DNA of 64,000 bases from Streptomyces nitrosporeus (GCF_008704555.1 NZ_CP023702.1:4030001-4094000), one strand, 5' to 3'; positions 1-8,624 are shown, numbered from the stretch's first letter. Program-made: numbers and translations. The notes: generated by a model from the sequence alone, not told the origin.

Positions 1-204
1 CCCGAAACCCGCCTCGGCCAGGCCCGCGCACAAGAGGTCCCGCTTGGCCCCGAGATCGGCGCGCAGGCCGTCGAAGTAGGTGCCGGGCAGCCGCAGGGCG
101 TCCGCGACCGCGTACTGGAGGGGGCCGCCCGAGACATAGGTCAGGAACTGCTTGGCGGAACGGACGGCGCTCACCAGCGCGGGGCTCGCGGTGACCCAGC
201 CGAC
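1..204 (-). pseudogene. 3' part of the interrupted host aminotransferase
   Basis: Read on the minus strand from the attL core, this encodes VGWVTASPALVSAV, then a stretch containing KQFLTYVSGGPLQYAV, ending at AEAGFG at the window edge. It is the part of a class I/II PLP aminotransferase after the active-site lysine region and continues outside the window. Its 5' part is at 30072-30809. Joining the halves across the 13-bp att core restores an unbroken frame. The fragment has no start of its own here and is presumably silent. Confidence 0.9.
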
Positions 205-220
205 TCCTCGTTCGTACACT
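191..220 (+). promoter_or_regulatory. Predicted integrase promoter overlapping attL
   Basis: A -35-like GTGACC (191-196) and a -10-like TACACT (215-220) are separated by 18 bp. Transcription would begin at about the GTG at 228, giving a leaderless mRNA, which fits the lack of a Shine-Dalgarno sequence. The -35 box lies in the att core. After excision, the base to its left would come from the other end of the element (T30058) and the box would read TTGACC, closer to consensus. Predicted from sequence only. Confidence 0.5.
192..204. repeat. attL core
   Basis: TGACCCAGCCGAC, identical to 30059-30071. It lies 23 bp upstream of the integrase start codon and inside the codons for V-G-W-V of the host aminotransferase. 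From memory, phage TG1 integrates in the same gene family at the same conserved GWKVGWV-coding segment. Confidence 0.88.
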
Positions 221-227
221 CATTCGC

Positions 228-1676
228 GTGTCGCGCAACAAGCCCACCAGGGGCAACCCCAGCACCAGCGTCGCCGGTGAGCCGGCGGCGGTCTACTGCC
301 GCATATCCCAGGCGGGCGACGACGACCAGACCGGCGTCGACCGCCAGGAGCGCATCTGCCGCGAGATCGCCGAGCGCCGGGGCCTGGTCATCGACCCCGC
401 CCACGTCTTCGTCGACAACAGCCGCTCGGCTTGGAGCCGCAAGCGGAAGCGGCCCGGCTGGGACCGCCTGCTGGACGAGGCCCGGAGCCGTGGCTTCCGG
501 CACATCATCGCCTACCACCCCGACCGGCTCATGCGGCAGCCCCGGGACCTGGAGGAGCTGCTCCAGGTCTCCGACGACCACGCGATCACCCTTCACGGCG
601 AGGCGAACCGTCGTGACCTCGCCGACCCCGACGACCGCTTCATCCTCCGCATCGAGGTCGCGCACGCCTGCCGCTCCTCGGACGACACCTCGCGGCGGCT
701 GAAGTCCGCGATGCAGGACCGGGCGCGGGAGGGCAAGCCGCAGGGCGGCGTGAGGCGGTTCGGTTACGCCAAGGACGGCATGACGATCGTCGAGGAGGAG
801 GCCGAGATCGTCCGGGAGGTGTTCGACCGCTACCTGAAGGGGGAGGGTCCGGCGCCGATCGCGAAGGACCTGCACAGCCGGGGCATCCGCACGGCTGGCG
901 GCAAGGCGTGGACCGGCGGCACCGTGCGCGCGCTGCTCGACTCCCGGCACGTCGCCGGAATCCGCATGCACCAGGGCGAGGAGATCGGCCCGGGCACCTG
1001 GCCCGCGATCATCGACGCGGGCGTGTGGGCGGAGGCGCGGACGCGGCGCGAGTACCGGTCGGCGGTGCACCGGGAGGCGCTCAGCAAGCCCGCGCAGCGC
1101 TACTACCTGCTGCGCGGTCTGGTGATGTGCGGACGGTGCGGGACGCTGATGTCCGGCAACCCCAAGGGGACCGGGCCGGTCTACCAGTGCAACCGCCGGG
1201 GCCGGAACGACGAGAAGAAGTGCACTCGGTCGATCATGGCCCAGACGCTGGAGGACTTCGTCGTGGACGCCGCGATCGAGCTGCTCGGCAAGCTGCGGGT
1301 GGACGGCCGGCTCGCCAGCAGCAACCTCTCCGAGAGCGTGGCTGAGGAGCTGGAGGGCGACCAGCGCCAGCTCGACGAGCTGAACCAGATGTGGACCGCG
1401 AAGGAGATCTCCACGGCCGAGTACCGCAAGATGCGCAAGGAGATCACCGACCGCATCGCCAAGGCCCAACGCAAGGTCGTCGTCCGCCCGATGGTGCTCC
1501 TGGATGGCCTCACGGGCGCGGGCGCGCGGACCGCCTGGGACGCCGAGGACATGACGGACGAGCGGCGCAACGCGGTGCTGCGGTTCCTCTTCTCCGGGAT
1601 TGTCATCGACGAGCCGAAGAAGTTCGGCCGGTACATGGACTGGGACCGGATCAGCGTCGAGCAGAACCCGCTGTAG
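228..1676 (+). CDS. int: Large serine recombinase (integrase)
   Basis: 482 aa. It should catalyse attP x attB integration and, with a directionality factor, excision. The N-terminal resolvase domain (about 20-165) holds the nucleophile Ser27 in VYCRIS and the Arg-rich DRLMRQPRDLEEL segment. A recombinase domain follows (about 175-290), then a zinc ribbon with CGRCG near 303 and a second Cys pair (CNRRG...KKC) near 325-338, then a coiled-coil stretch (about 360-410). It is shorter than the phiC31 and TG1 integrases (roughly 600 aa) but keeps all domains. The GTG start has no ribosome-binding site and sits 8 bases after a -10-like box, suggesting a leaderless mRNA. Its place beside attL identifies it as the element's integrase. 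Confidence 0.95.
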   Translation: MSRNKPTRGNPSTSVAGEPAAVYCRISQAGDDDQTGVDRQERICREIAERRGLVIDPAHVFVDNSRSAWSRKRKRPGWDRLLDEARSRGFRHIIAYHPDRLMRQPRDLEELLQVSDDHAITLHGEANRRDLADPDDRFILRIEVAHACRSSDDTSRRLKSAMQDRAREGKPQGGVRRFGYAKDGMTIVEEEAEIVREVFDRYLKGEGPAPIAKDLHSRGIRTAGGKAWTGGTVRALLDSRHVAGIRMHQGEEIGPGTWPAIIDAGVWAEARTRREYRSAVHREALSKPAQRYYLLRGLVMCGRCGTLMSGNPKGTGPVYQCNRRGRNDEKKCTRSIMAQTLEDFVVDAAIELLGKLRVDGRLASSNLSESVAEELEGDQRQLDELNQMWTAKEISTAEYRKMRKEITDRIAKAQRKVVVRPMVLLDGLTGAGARTAWDAEDMTDERRNAVLRFLFSGIVIDEPKKFGRYMDWDRISVEQNPL

Positions 1677-1849
1677 CGGGGCAAGTCGGTGGAATTCACC
1701 CCGCCGACCAGGCGATGAAGGGCGCAACATAGCCGACGATCCCCGGTTAGGGAAACCGGGGATTTTCCGGAGCATGGATCCCCCCAGTCGACCTGCCGGC
1801 GGCATCACACGCCGGCGGATCGGCGACCGAATGCTGCCCGAGGACGTCC

Positions 1850-2053
1850 ATGCCCCGACACCAGGCCGAACCCGCCGTCATCCAGCCCGTCATCGCCCCC
1901 GAGTCAGCCCGCGCCGGCCGTCAGAAGGTGGACTCGGCGAGGGACGCGGCTCTCCAGCGCGTATGCGCGGGTTTCACGACGACGATCAGCCCACAGAGTG
2001 CCGCGCGGCTCGCGGACCTGCTCTCCACCTCGACCTACGTCCAAGCGGCCTGA
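1850..2053 (+). CDS. Small hypothetical protein
   Basis: 67 aa, beginning MPRHQAEPAV. The ATG follows a GAGGA-like ribosome-binding site at about 1840-1844, and third positions are mostly G/C. The C-terminal half looks helical (ALQRVCAGFTTTISPQSAARLADLL). I recognise no domain. Small basic proteins beside serine integrases are sometimes recombination directionality factors; that is only a positional guess here. It could also be a remnant. Confidence 0.4.
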   Translation: MPRHQAEPAVIQPVIAPESARAGRQKVDSARDAALQRVCAGFTTTISPQSAARLADLLSTSTYVQAA

Positions 2054-2468
2054 CCGAAGCCGGAGGAACGGTCCCGCATCGCGCGGTTCGAGGACGGCCG
2101 ACACAGGGCCGACAGCGGCTCGCAAGGCAGCCCGACGGCCTCCATCAACCGGTCGCGGCGCATCGACCTACGGCCGCGGAATCACCGCTCAGGACGCGTT
2201 CGCCGTGAGCTGTGCGGTTTCTCGGTCGAACGCTGGATCTTCGCGCGCGGATGTGGCTGTCTTGGTGCTGCGCCCGGAGCGCCGGCTCGTGAGAACGGAA
2301 ACCCCGGCGTGGCCCGAGGAACCCACTGCGGCCGGGCCCCATCGCATCCGCGCCCTCGCGACCCTCGCCGACACGCTCGGTACCGGGGACCGCGCCCCAA
2401 TCCCACTCCGCGCACGGCCCGAAGAGGCCCGCCGCACCCGCCTGCCCTGAGCAAGGAGCCGCCACCCG
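2054..2468 (+). other. Intergenic stretch with one weak small reading frame
   Basis: No clear gene. A GTG frame at 2253-2450 (65 aa, ending RPEEARRTRLP) has good third-position GC in its second half and ends 18 bases before the next start. It lacks a convincing ribosome-binding site and any family resemblance. It may be a small protein or the decayed 3' end of a larger gene. Confidence 0.3.
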
Positions 2469-3311
2469 ATGAGCTACGACGCCCGCGAATGGGTGTGGGA
2501 CCACAGCAGCAGCAAGGGCACCGCCCGCATGGTCCTCGCCCTGATCGCCGACCGGTGCCTCGACCGCCGCTGCATCGCGTACGCGTCCGTGCCCACCCTC
2601 ATGAAGCGCGCGAACGCATCCCGTACGGCCGTGCGCGACGCCCTCACGAAGCTGATCGCCAGCGGGGAGCTGACACAGCTCGCGGGCCGCAAGGGACCGC
2701 GCGGAGAGACGTACTACCACCTCCCGATCGCCGCCTCCTTCCTCGCCGACCAAGCAGACGAGGGGGACCGGAATTCGGCCCCTCAGGGGGCTCGGATTCC
2801 GACCCTTCGGGGGCCAGAATCCGAGCCTGCCGACGCCTTCACAGGGAAGCTGGATAACGGCCCCGGGGAACGGATTCCGACCCCTGGGGGGACCGGATTC
2901 CAGCCCTCCGGGGGCGCGGATTCCGACCCCCAGAACGGTAGTGAACCGAAGGTGAACGGTAAGAGCAGCAGCTCTGCCTCCCTCACCGCCGCCGCCCAGT
3001 GGGAGATCGACGACGCCACCTGGGCCTGGCTGCGGCACGACGGGCACCTGGCCCGACTCGGCGAGCACGGCCTGCGGGCGGCCGACGAGAAGTGGCGCAC
3101 CTACCGGACGACGTGGGCACCCCGCCCGGCCGCCGTGTGGGGCGCCGACTGGCGCACGTGGATCGCCCGGGAACGCACTCCCGCCCCGGAGCGGCCGAAC
3201 CTGCGCGCCCTGCCTGGCGGTGCCGCCCCACTCGCAGGCGGCATGACCCGCGCCGAAGCGCACACCGCCGCCCTCCTCGCAGCCCTCGAAGAACCGACAG
3301 GAACGGAGTAA
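2469..3311 (+). CDS. Winged-helix replication-type protein
   Basis: 280 aa; ATG preceded by AAGGAG. The N-terminal 95 residues form a helix-turn-helix of the HTH_36/phage replisome-organiser kind (TARMVLALIADRC, then VPTLMKRANASRTAV). Residues about 98-160 are a Gly/Pro/Ser-rich linker encoded by the repeats described at 2770-2932. The C-terminal part is Trp-rich (WAWLRHDGHLARLG, WGADWRTWIARE). Proteins of this layout are the replication or partition initiators of actinobacterial plasmids and integrative elements. The position just after the integrase and before mobilization genes fits. Replication itself is inferred. Confidence 0.65.
   Translation: MSYDAREWVWDHSSSKGTARMVLALIADRCLDRRCIAYASVPTLMKRANASRTAVRDALTKLIASGELTQLAGRKGPRGETYYHLPIAASFLADQADEGDRNSAPQGARIPTLRGPESEPADAFTGKLDNGPGERIPTPGGTGFQPSGGADSDPQNGSEPKVNGKSSSSASLTAAAQWEIDDATWAWLRHDGHLARLGEHGLRAADEKWRTYRTTWAPRPAAVWGADWRTWIARERTPAPERPNLRALPGGAAPLAGGMTRAEAHTAALLAALEEPTGTE
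2770..2932 (+). repeat. Iteron-like direct repeats inside the replication-type gene
   Basis: Degenerate copies of GGATTCCGACCCCTGGGGG begin at about 2770, 2794, 2817 (weak), 2872, 2895 and 2918. Adjacent copies are 23-24 bp apart, about two helical turns. Since 23 is not a multiple of three, the same DNA is read in different frames (RIPTP, GFQPS, DSDPQ), so the conservation is of DNA, not protein. This resembles iterons of plasmid origins embedded in a rep gene. Candidate origin or Rep-binding site. Confidence 0.6.
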
Positions 3312-3319
3312 CCCACCCC

Positions 3320-4009
3320 TTGGAACGCCGCGAAGTCGCCGCTGTCCTCGCCTACACCGGCCGCCTCGACCCCCGCACGATCCGTACCGACCCAGGCGAG
3401 GCTCGCGACCAGCTCGCCCAGTGGCACGAACTGCTCCACGACGTGCCCTTCGCCACGGACCACGGCTGGGACGTCCGCCGGGCGATACGGACGCACGTCC
3501 TCGACTCGCCCTACCCGATCCTGCCCGTGGACGTCGCCCGAGCGTGGCGCGCGTACCGCCGCGACCGTCTCGACCGGCACACCGACCCCACGCCGGCCGC
3601 CGACCCGGACAACCCGGCCGCCTGGCGGGCCGAGCTCCTCGGCAGCCGGCAGGCCGTGGCCACCGGAACGGCCGCGCCCTCGACGCACCGACAGCTCACC
3701 AGCGGTGGCCCGCACGCCGACGTGGAGGCCCGTCTGCGTGCCATCGGATCGTGCGTCCCACCGACAATCCGCGCCGCGCTCGCCCCCTACCGGCCGGCCC
3801 GCGCCGCACGCGAGGCCGCCGTCGCCGCAGGGCTCCCGAACGCCCTCGGCATCTGGTGCCCGTGGTGCCACGCCCGCGCGGGCGAACCCTGCCGCAGCCG
3901 ACGCGTAGGCCCCGACGGCCGTGCCCGAGGCAACGTGCCCCGCGCCACGTCCCACCCGACGCGCCTCGACCTTGCCGCCGCGGAACGCGCCCGTCAGGAA
4001 GCCGCATGA
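3320..4009 (+). CDS. Zinc-finger protein of the mobile element
   Basis: 229 aa from a TTG start, with GGAG at about 3305-3308; the start is chosen because it directly follows the previous gene. The N-terminal region (EVAAVLAYTGRLDPRTIR) resembles small plasmid proteins; the C-terminus has a zinc-ribbon signature CPWCHARAGEPC (about 186-197) as seen in short phage and plasmid zinc-finger proteins. Its stop overlaps the next start as ATGA, so the two genes are translationally coupled. Probably a DNA-binding accessory of replication or transfer; specific function unknown. Confidence 0.6.
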   Translation: MERREVAAVLAYTGRLDPRTIRTDPGEARDQLAQWHELLHDVPFATDHGWDVRRAIRTHVLDSPYPILPVDVARAWRAYRRDRLDRHTDPTPAADPDNPAAWRAELLGSRQAVATGTAAPSTHRQLTSGGPHADVEARLRAIGSCVPPTIRAALAPYRPARAAREAAVAAGLPNALGIWCPWCHARAGEPCRSRRVGPDGRARGNVPRATSHPTRLDLAAAERARQEAA

Positions 4010-5319
4010 TCTTCCCCCTCGAACCCCTGTCCCTGCTCGCGATCGGCACGCTGTTGCTCGCCGCCGCCCTGCTGTTCGCCGGATGGCGTATGTGGCGAGG
4101 CCGGAGCCGTACCAGTGGCATGCGGACCGGCACTCCGGCGATCAAGGTCGCGGGCCTGGCGGCAGCCGGCTGCACCGCCTACAGCGCCGACACCAGCTGG
4201 CGCTTCGCCGCCGACTACCTGGACATGGGCAGCACCGTCGAGCGCGCCTTCATGTTCGCCACCGCCGAGCTGGCCCTGTTCGCCACCGCGCTGATGGCAC
4301 GCCAGAACCTCAACGGTCCCGCACGCGCACCGGGCGTGCCCGGCGTCCTGGTTTGGGTGATCACCGGAGTGCAGATCATTCCCGCCTACGCCGAGTTCGG
4401 GCTCGTCGGCGGCACCGTGCGCGCCTTCGTGGGGCCGGTCATGGCGGCGATGCTGTGGCACCTGGCCATGGGCATCGAGCTGCGCCACCGTACACCCCAG
4501 GCTGCCTCGCGCGGTCTGACCGCCGTCCTCGTCCGGCAGACGCGCGAACGGCTGCTGGCGCGGCTGGGCATCGCCGACCAGGATGCGGACGCCGCCCGGC
4601 TCATACGCGAGCGCGCGCTGAGCGACGCCGTCGCCCTGATCCTCCGCGCCGAATCGATGACCGACGGGCAACGCGGCACGCTGCGGGGCCGGCGCCTGTC
4701 CCACCGCCTGCACGAGGCACTGGAGCGGGCTGACGTCGACGGAGACCCGCTCCAGGACGAGTTGCTGCTGCGCAAGCTCGCCACCCGCAAGCAGGCCCTC
4801 GACCTCGCCTCCCTCACCCTGCCCCCGCGCTGGCACGCCCCAGTCCCGAACGCCGCCGGCGGTTCCGGGCAGAGCCGTCCGCGGGCAGGCTCTCCGAAGC
4901 GGGCGAAGGCGACGGGCGGCCTGCCCGCATCCGATTCGGGCGACGAGGACACTCACCGGGCAGCCCGCCCGCAATCCGCTCGCCCGCAACCCGGCACCCG
5001 TCTTCGCCCGAGTGCGGAGCGCCCGCAGCGGCCCGTCCCCGCACCCGTCAGCCCGGAACCGAAATCGGGCGACGGACCTGGAGCTGACCCGGGCAAAACC
5101 ACGAAGCCGAAGCAGCCTGGACGAAAGCCCGAATTGCCGTGGGACGTCCTCGTCGCCTACGCCCATCGCGTCCATCAGGAAACCGGGCGCCTCTCACGCG
5201 ACCGCCTGGAAGACGCCGTGCGCGCCGACGGGCACAGCATCGCCAGCGACCGCGCTGCCGAGGTCACCCGAGCCGTCAAGGCGGAGCTGAAGACCGCTCG
5301 CGCCGACCATCCCCACTGA
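4006..5319 (+). CDS. Plasmid-type membrane protein (DUF2637/Spd-like)
   Basis: 437 aa. Four or five hydrophobic helices occupy residues 8-150 (AIGTLLLAAALLFAGW, then FATAELALFATALMA, VLVWVITGVQIIPAY and FVGPVMAAMLWHLAMG). A cytoplasmic region rich in Arg, Pro and Ser (about 155-370) and a small C-terminal domain (PWDVLVAYAHRVHQETG) follow. The arrangement resembles the DUF2637/spread-type proteins of Streptomyces plasmids, thought to aid intramycelial spread. The assignment rests on layout, not close similarity. Coupled by ATGA to the upstream zinc-finger gene. Confidence 0.55.
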   Translation: MIFPLEPLSLLAIGTLLLAAALLFAGWRMWRGRSRTSGMRTGTPAIKVAGLAAAGCTAYSADTSWRFAADYLDMGSTVERAFMFATAELALFATALMARQNLNGPARAPGVPGVLVWVITGVQIIPAYAEFGLVGGTVRAFVGPVMAAMLWHLAMGIELRHRTPQAASRGLTAVLVRQTRERLLARLGIADQDADAARLIRERALSDAVALILRAESMTDGQRGTLRGRRLSHRLHEALERADVDGDPLQDELLLRKLATRKQALDLASLTLPPRWHAPVPNAAGGSGQSRPRAGSPKRAKATGGLPASDSGDEDTHRAARPQSARPQPGTRLRPSAERPQRPVPAPVSPEPKSGDGPGADPGKTTKPKQPGRKPELPWDVLVAYAHRVHQETGRLSRDRLEDAVRADGHSIASDRAAEVTRAVKAELKTARADHPH

Positions 5320-5377
5320 GAGGGCCCACGTCGATGGTCCTCGCCTCTCGTCACCCCGCACTTCAAGAAAGGTCATG

Positions 5378-6001
5378 ATGCACGAGCACGTCACTCCCAC
5401 ACCCTCCTGCCAGCAGCAGTCGTCCACCACCCCTGCCCCGGGCGGAGCAAGGTATGGCGTTGGACCGTCCAAGGGCCGGTCCAACGCGGAAGCCTCCGCC
5501 CGGGGGGTGGCGGAGGCAGCACCCCGGCGCGAGGGCGCACCGGGGAAGGGGGTCTCGCGTGCCGCCGACGAGGCCGCGCTGCGCCGAATCGCCCGCCGCC
5601 GCGCCCGCCAGGACGTGCAGCGCAAGGAGCGCGTCGACGTCCGCTACAGCGTCGACGAGAAGCAGGCGATCCTCGACGAAGCCCATCGCCTCGGTTTGGC
5701 CGGCGCGCACCTCGTCGGCGCCATCGTCATGGCCCACCTGAACGGCGACCTCGCCCTGCCCGAGCAGCGCACCCCCGTCGACGACCTGATCGACGAGTAC
5801 GCCGCCCTGCGCAAGCAGGTCTCCAGGGTCGGCACGAATGCGAACCAGATCGCCAAACGCCTCAACGAAGGCGGGACGACACACCCCATGGACGCCGCTG
5901 TGCTTGCCGAGGCCGGACGGCTGGCGGCCTTGGTCCAGGAGACGGTGACAGCTGTCGACGACACCGCCATCGTGGCCGCCGCAAACCGTTGGGCGGCCTG
6001 A
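5378..6001 (+). CDS. mobC: MobC-like relaxosome accessory protein
   Basis: 207 aa. The ATG at 5378 is preferred over 5375 because AAAGG then has better spacing. The first 60 residues are low complexity and encode the two inverted repeats at 5457-5517. From about 75 on there is a basic segment, a ribbon-helix-helix-like VDVRYSVDEKQAILDEA and the MobC hallmark RVGTNANQIAKRLNEGG. MobC proteins bind oriT and open DNA near nic to help the relaxase. The relaxase start follows directly after the stop. Confidence 0.85.
   Translation: MHEHVTPTPSCQQQSSTTPAPGGARYGVGPSKGRSNAEASARGVAEAAPRREGAPGKGVSRAADEAALRRIARRRARQDVQRKERVDVRYSVDEKQAILDEAHRLGLAGAHLVGAIVMAHLNGDLALPEQRTPVDDLIDEYAALRKQVSRVGTNANQIAKRLNEGGTTHPMDAAVLAEAGRLAALVQETVTAVDDTAIVAAANRWAA
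5457..5517. other. Candidate oriT: two inverted repeats in the 5' part of mobC
   Basis: First repeat: GCGTTGGACCG (5457-5467) pairs with CGGTCCAACGC (5477-5487). Second: GCCTCCGCC (5492-5500) pairs with GGCGGAGGC (5509-5517). Both are perfect. They lie at the start of mobC, where origins of transfer of mobC-relaxase modules are often found. The nic site cannot be named from sequence. They might instead act on translation of mobC. Confidence 0.4.
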
Positions 6002-7651
6002 TTGATCGCGAACATCGTCAAGCCCGGCCACAAAACCCGGGGCGTCCTGAGCTACCTCTACGGGCCCGGCCGCGCCAACGAGCACACCGACCCGCACCTC
6101 GTCGCCGCGTGGGACGACTTCGTCCCCGACCCCGGCCGCAATCCCACCGCCACACTCACCCAGCTTGCCGACGTCCTCGACCTGCGGGTCAAGCAGGCCG
6201 GCCCGAAGGCGCCGAGGAACCACGTCTGGCACTGCTCGATCCGCGCCGCGCCCGAAGACCGCCATCTGACCGACGACGAGTGGGCCACCATCGCCCGCCG
6301 CGTCCTGGACGCCACCGGCATCGCCCCGGCCGGCGACCCCGACGCCTGCCGCTGGGTCGCCGTCCGCCATGCCGACGACCACATCCACATCGTCGCCACC
6401 AAGGTCCGGGGAGACCTCCGCCCGCCGAGGAACTGGAACGACTTCCTGCGCGCCGACAAGGAACTCGTGGCCATTGAGAAGGAGTACGGGCTCCGCCAGG
6501 TCCCGCGCGGCGACCGCACCGCCGCCAAGCGCCCCACCCGAGCCGAACAGGAGAAGGCCCAACGCATCGGCCGAGCCACAACCGCCCGCGAACGCCTGCG
6601 TACCACCGCCCGCACCCTCCTCGCAGCAGCCACGAACCCGGAGGAGTTCTTCCGCCTCCTCGAAGGCTCCGGAACTCTCGTGGAGATTCAGCGATTCCCG
6701 TCCGGCGACATCCGTGGCTACAAGGTCGCCCTCGCCGGCGACACCAACAAGGACGGCCAGCCCGTCTGGTTCTCCGGCTCCACCCTCGCCCCCGACCTCT
6801 CCTACCCCAAGATCCGCGAACGCCTCACCGCCACCGACACCAGTCCAGCGACACCGTTCGAGTCCCATGCTTGGCGTCGCCTCGCCCAGGCCACCGACCG
6901 AGTGCCCGAGCTCCTCGACCACAGCGAGGACGAGGCCGGACAGGCGCACATCACCGTGCTCGCCGAAACCCTCGACGTCCTACCCCTGGCCGCCCCTCCG
7001 GCCCTGCGGCCCGGACTCCTGCAGGCAGCCACCGCCTTCGAGCGGGCCAGCCGTTCCCGCATCCGGGCCCAGTACCAGCAGGCTCAGGCCACCCGCCGGG
7101 CGGTGAAGGCGATCCTGCGGGAACCCGCCCCGAAGGACGGAGCCCTGCTCGCGGTCCTCGTCGACGCCGTTCTGCTGGCGGTCGTGGCCGCGCAGCACTG
7201 GCACCGCACCCGTGGCCACAACCAACAGGCGGAGGCCGCACGGCAGGCAGCCGAGCATCTCCGGGCCGCGTACCAGGTCGCGGCCGCAGAGCCGCTGGCC
7301 GTGATCCACCGGCGAGGAACCGAGCTGCCCGAGTGGCTTCGTCTCCAGCAGGCGGCCACCGTGCGCCGAGCGCTCCCGGATCAGGCCGAACAGATCCTCG
7401 CCGAGCCCGGCTGGCCCGCCCTCGCAGCCACCCTCGCCCAAGCCGGCACCGCCGGCCACAACCCCGCCGCCCTCCTCACCGAAGCCACCGCCCAACGAGA
7501 ACTCGACACCGCCACCAGCGTCAGCGAAGTCCTCACCTGGCGACTACACCGCCTCGCCGACCTGACGCAACGCACCACCAGCCGTGCCCAGGCACCCCAG
7601 TCGGCTCCCTACCGTCCCGTCCGCACCGACCAGCAGCGCCGCACGCGCTGA
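6002..7651 (+). CDS. mobA: Relaxase (mobilization nuclease)
   Basis: 549 aa from a TTG start directly after the mobC stop. The N-terminal 180 residues form a relaxase/mobilization nuclease domain: a conserved N-terminus (KPGHKTRGVLSYLYGPG) with Tyr19/Tyr21 as likely nicking residues, and the metal-binding HADDHIHIVATKV three-His motif near 123-135. The rest is helical and Ala/Arg-rich. It should nick oriT, stay covalently bound to the 5' end and lead strand transfer. With no translocase here, a co-resident conjugative element would be needed. Confidence 0.88.
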   Translation: MIANIVKPGHKTRGVLSYLYGPGRANEHTDPHLVAAWDDFVPDPGRNPTATLTQLADVLDLRVKQAGPKAPRNHVWHCSIRAAPEDRHLTDDEWATIARRVLDATGIAPAGDPDACRWVAVRHADDHIHIVATKVRGDLRPPRNWNDFLRADKELVAIEKEYGLRQVPRGDRTAAKRPTRAEQEKAQRIGRATTARERLRTTARTLLAAATNPEEFFRLLEGSGTLVEIQRFPSGDIRGYKVALAGDTNKDGQPVWFSGSTLAPDLSYPKIRERLTATDTSPATPFESHAWRRLAQATDRVPELLDHSEDEAGQAHITVLAETLDVLPLAAPPALRPGLLQAATAFERASRSRIRAQYQQAQATRRAVKAILREPAPKDGALLAVLVDAVLLAVVAAQHWHRTRGHNQQAEAARQAAEHLRAAYQVAAAEPLAVIHRRGTELPEWLRLQQAATVRRALPDQAEQILAEPGWPALAATLAQAGTAGHNPAALLTEATAQRELDTATSVSEVLTWRLHRLADLTQRTTSRAQAPQSAPYRPVRTDQQRRTR

Positions 7652-7683
7652 ACCCCACCCCACCATCCGACAAGGAGCACACC

Positions 7684-8574
7684 CTGAAGATCCACCCCAC
7701 CGCCAGCATGTTCCCGATGCTCAGCCAGGACGAGCTGCTCGACCTCGCCGAGTCCATCAAGACCGAAGGCCAGCACAGGCCGATCGTTCTTGACGCCGAT
7801 GGTGTCCTCCTCGACGGCCGCAACCGCCTCGCCGCCTGCGAGATCGCCGGCATCGAGCCTCGCTTCACCACCTACACCGGCAGCAACCCCACGGCGCTGA
7901 TCCTCTCCAACAACGTGTTCCGCCGGCACATGAGCAAGGGCCAGGAAGCCATGATCACCGCCATGGCCTGTTCCGTTTCGGGATGCTCCCTGCGCGACCT
8001 GGCCAAATCCCACGGCCTCAGCCGCACCCGCCTCTCCGCCGCCAACGTCGTCCTCAAGTACGCCCCCGAGCTCGCCGAACAGGTCCGCATCGGCGCCTTC
8101 CCGCTGGACGCCGCCTACGAGGCCGCGCTTGAAAGCAAGGCCAAGGCCGCAGCCATTCAGGAGAAGCGCGACCGCCTCGCCGATCACGCCCCCGACCTCG
8201 CCAGGCAGGTCAGCGGCGGCCACCTCGCCCTCGACGACGCCATCGCCACCCTGGAGGAACGGCAGAAGCAGACCCGCATCCGGAAGCAGATCGCCGAGGC
8301 CGACGCGTTCCGTATCGCCGACGGACACACGGCGCCGCCCCTGGCCCAACTCGCCACGCAGGGAGACATCACCTGGAACCAGGCCCACCAGTACATCACC
8401 CAGCGCCGGACCGCCATCCACCACACCCAGCAGGCCATCGAACAGGCTGCCCAGCACTGGATCACGATCCGGACCCTCATACCCCGCCCCGACACCGCCT
8501 TCGCCCGCGAAGTCCACGCCGGCCTCTCATCCGAAGCCCGGGAACTGACCGCCCACCTCACCCCACTCACCTGA
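7684..8574 (+). CDS. ParB-like protein of the element
   Basis: 296 aa if translation begins at CTG 7684, eight bases after AAGGAG; the next candidate is ATG 7708 with no ribosome-binding site. CTG restores the usual family start (KIHPTASMFPMLSQDELLDLAESI). The ParB N-terminal nuclease/CTPase fold is seen in PIVLDADGVLLDGRNRLAACEIAG; a helix-turn-helix follows (CSLRDLAKSHGLSRTRLSAA). The C-terminal half is helical and Gln-rich. No parA was seen. Probably stabilises or regulates the element. The transfer module ends here at a strong hairpin. Confidence 0.75.
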   Translation: MKIHPTASMFPMLSQDELLDLAESIKTEGQHRPIVLDADGVLLDGRNRLAACEIAGIEPRFTTYTGSNPTALILSNNVFRRHMSKGQEAMITAMACSVSGCSLRDLAKSHGLSRTRLSAANVVLKYAPELAEQVRIGAFPLDAAYEAALESKAKAAAIQEKRDRLADHAPDLARQVSGGHLALDDAIATLEERQKQTRIRKQIAEADAFRIADGHTAPPLAQLATQGDITWNQAHQYITQRRTAIHHTQQAIEQAAQHWITIRTLIPRPDTAFAREVHAGLSSEARELTAHLTPLT

Positions 8575-8581
8575 CACGAAG

Positions 8582-8624
8582 CGCGCCTCGGGCCCAGGTC
8601 CAGAAGGCCCGGGCCCGAGGCGCG
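8582..8624 (+). terminator. Terminator after the transfer module
   Basis: Perfect 14-bp inverted repeat CGCGCCTCGGGCCC (8582-8595) and GGGCCCGAGGCGCG (8611-8624) with a 15-base loop, eight bases after the ParB-like stop. No U-tract, as is common in Streptomyces. Confidence 0.8.
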
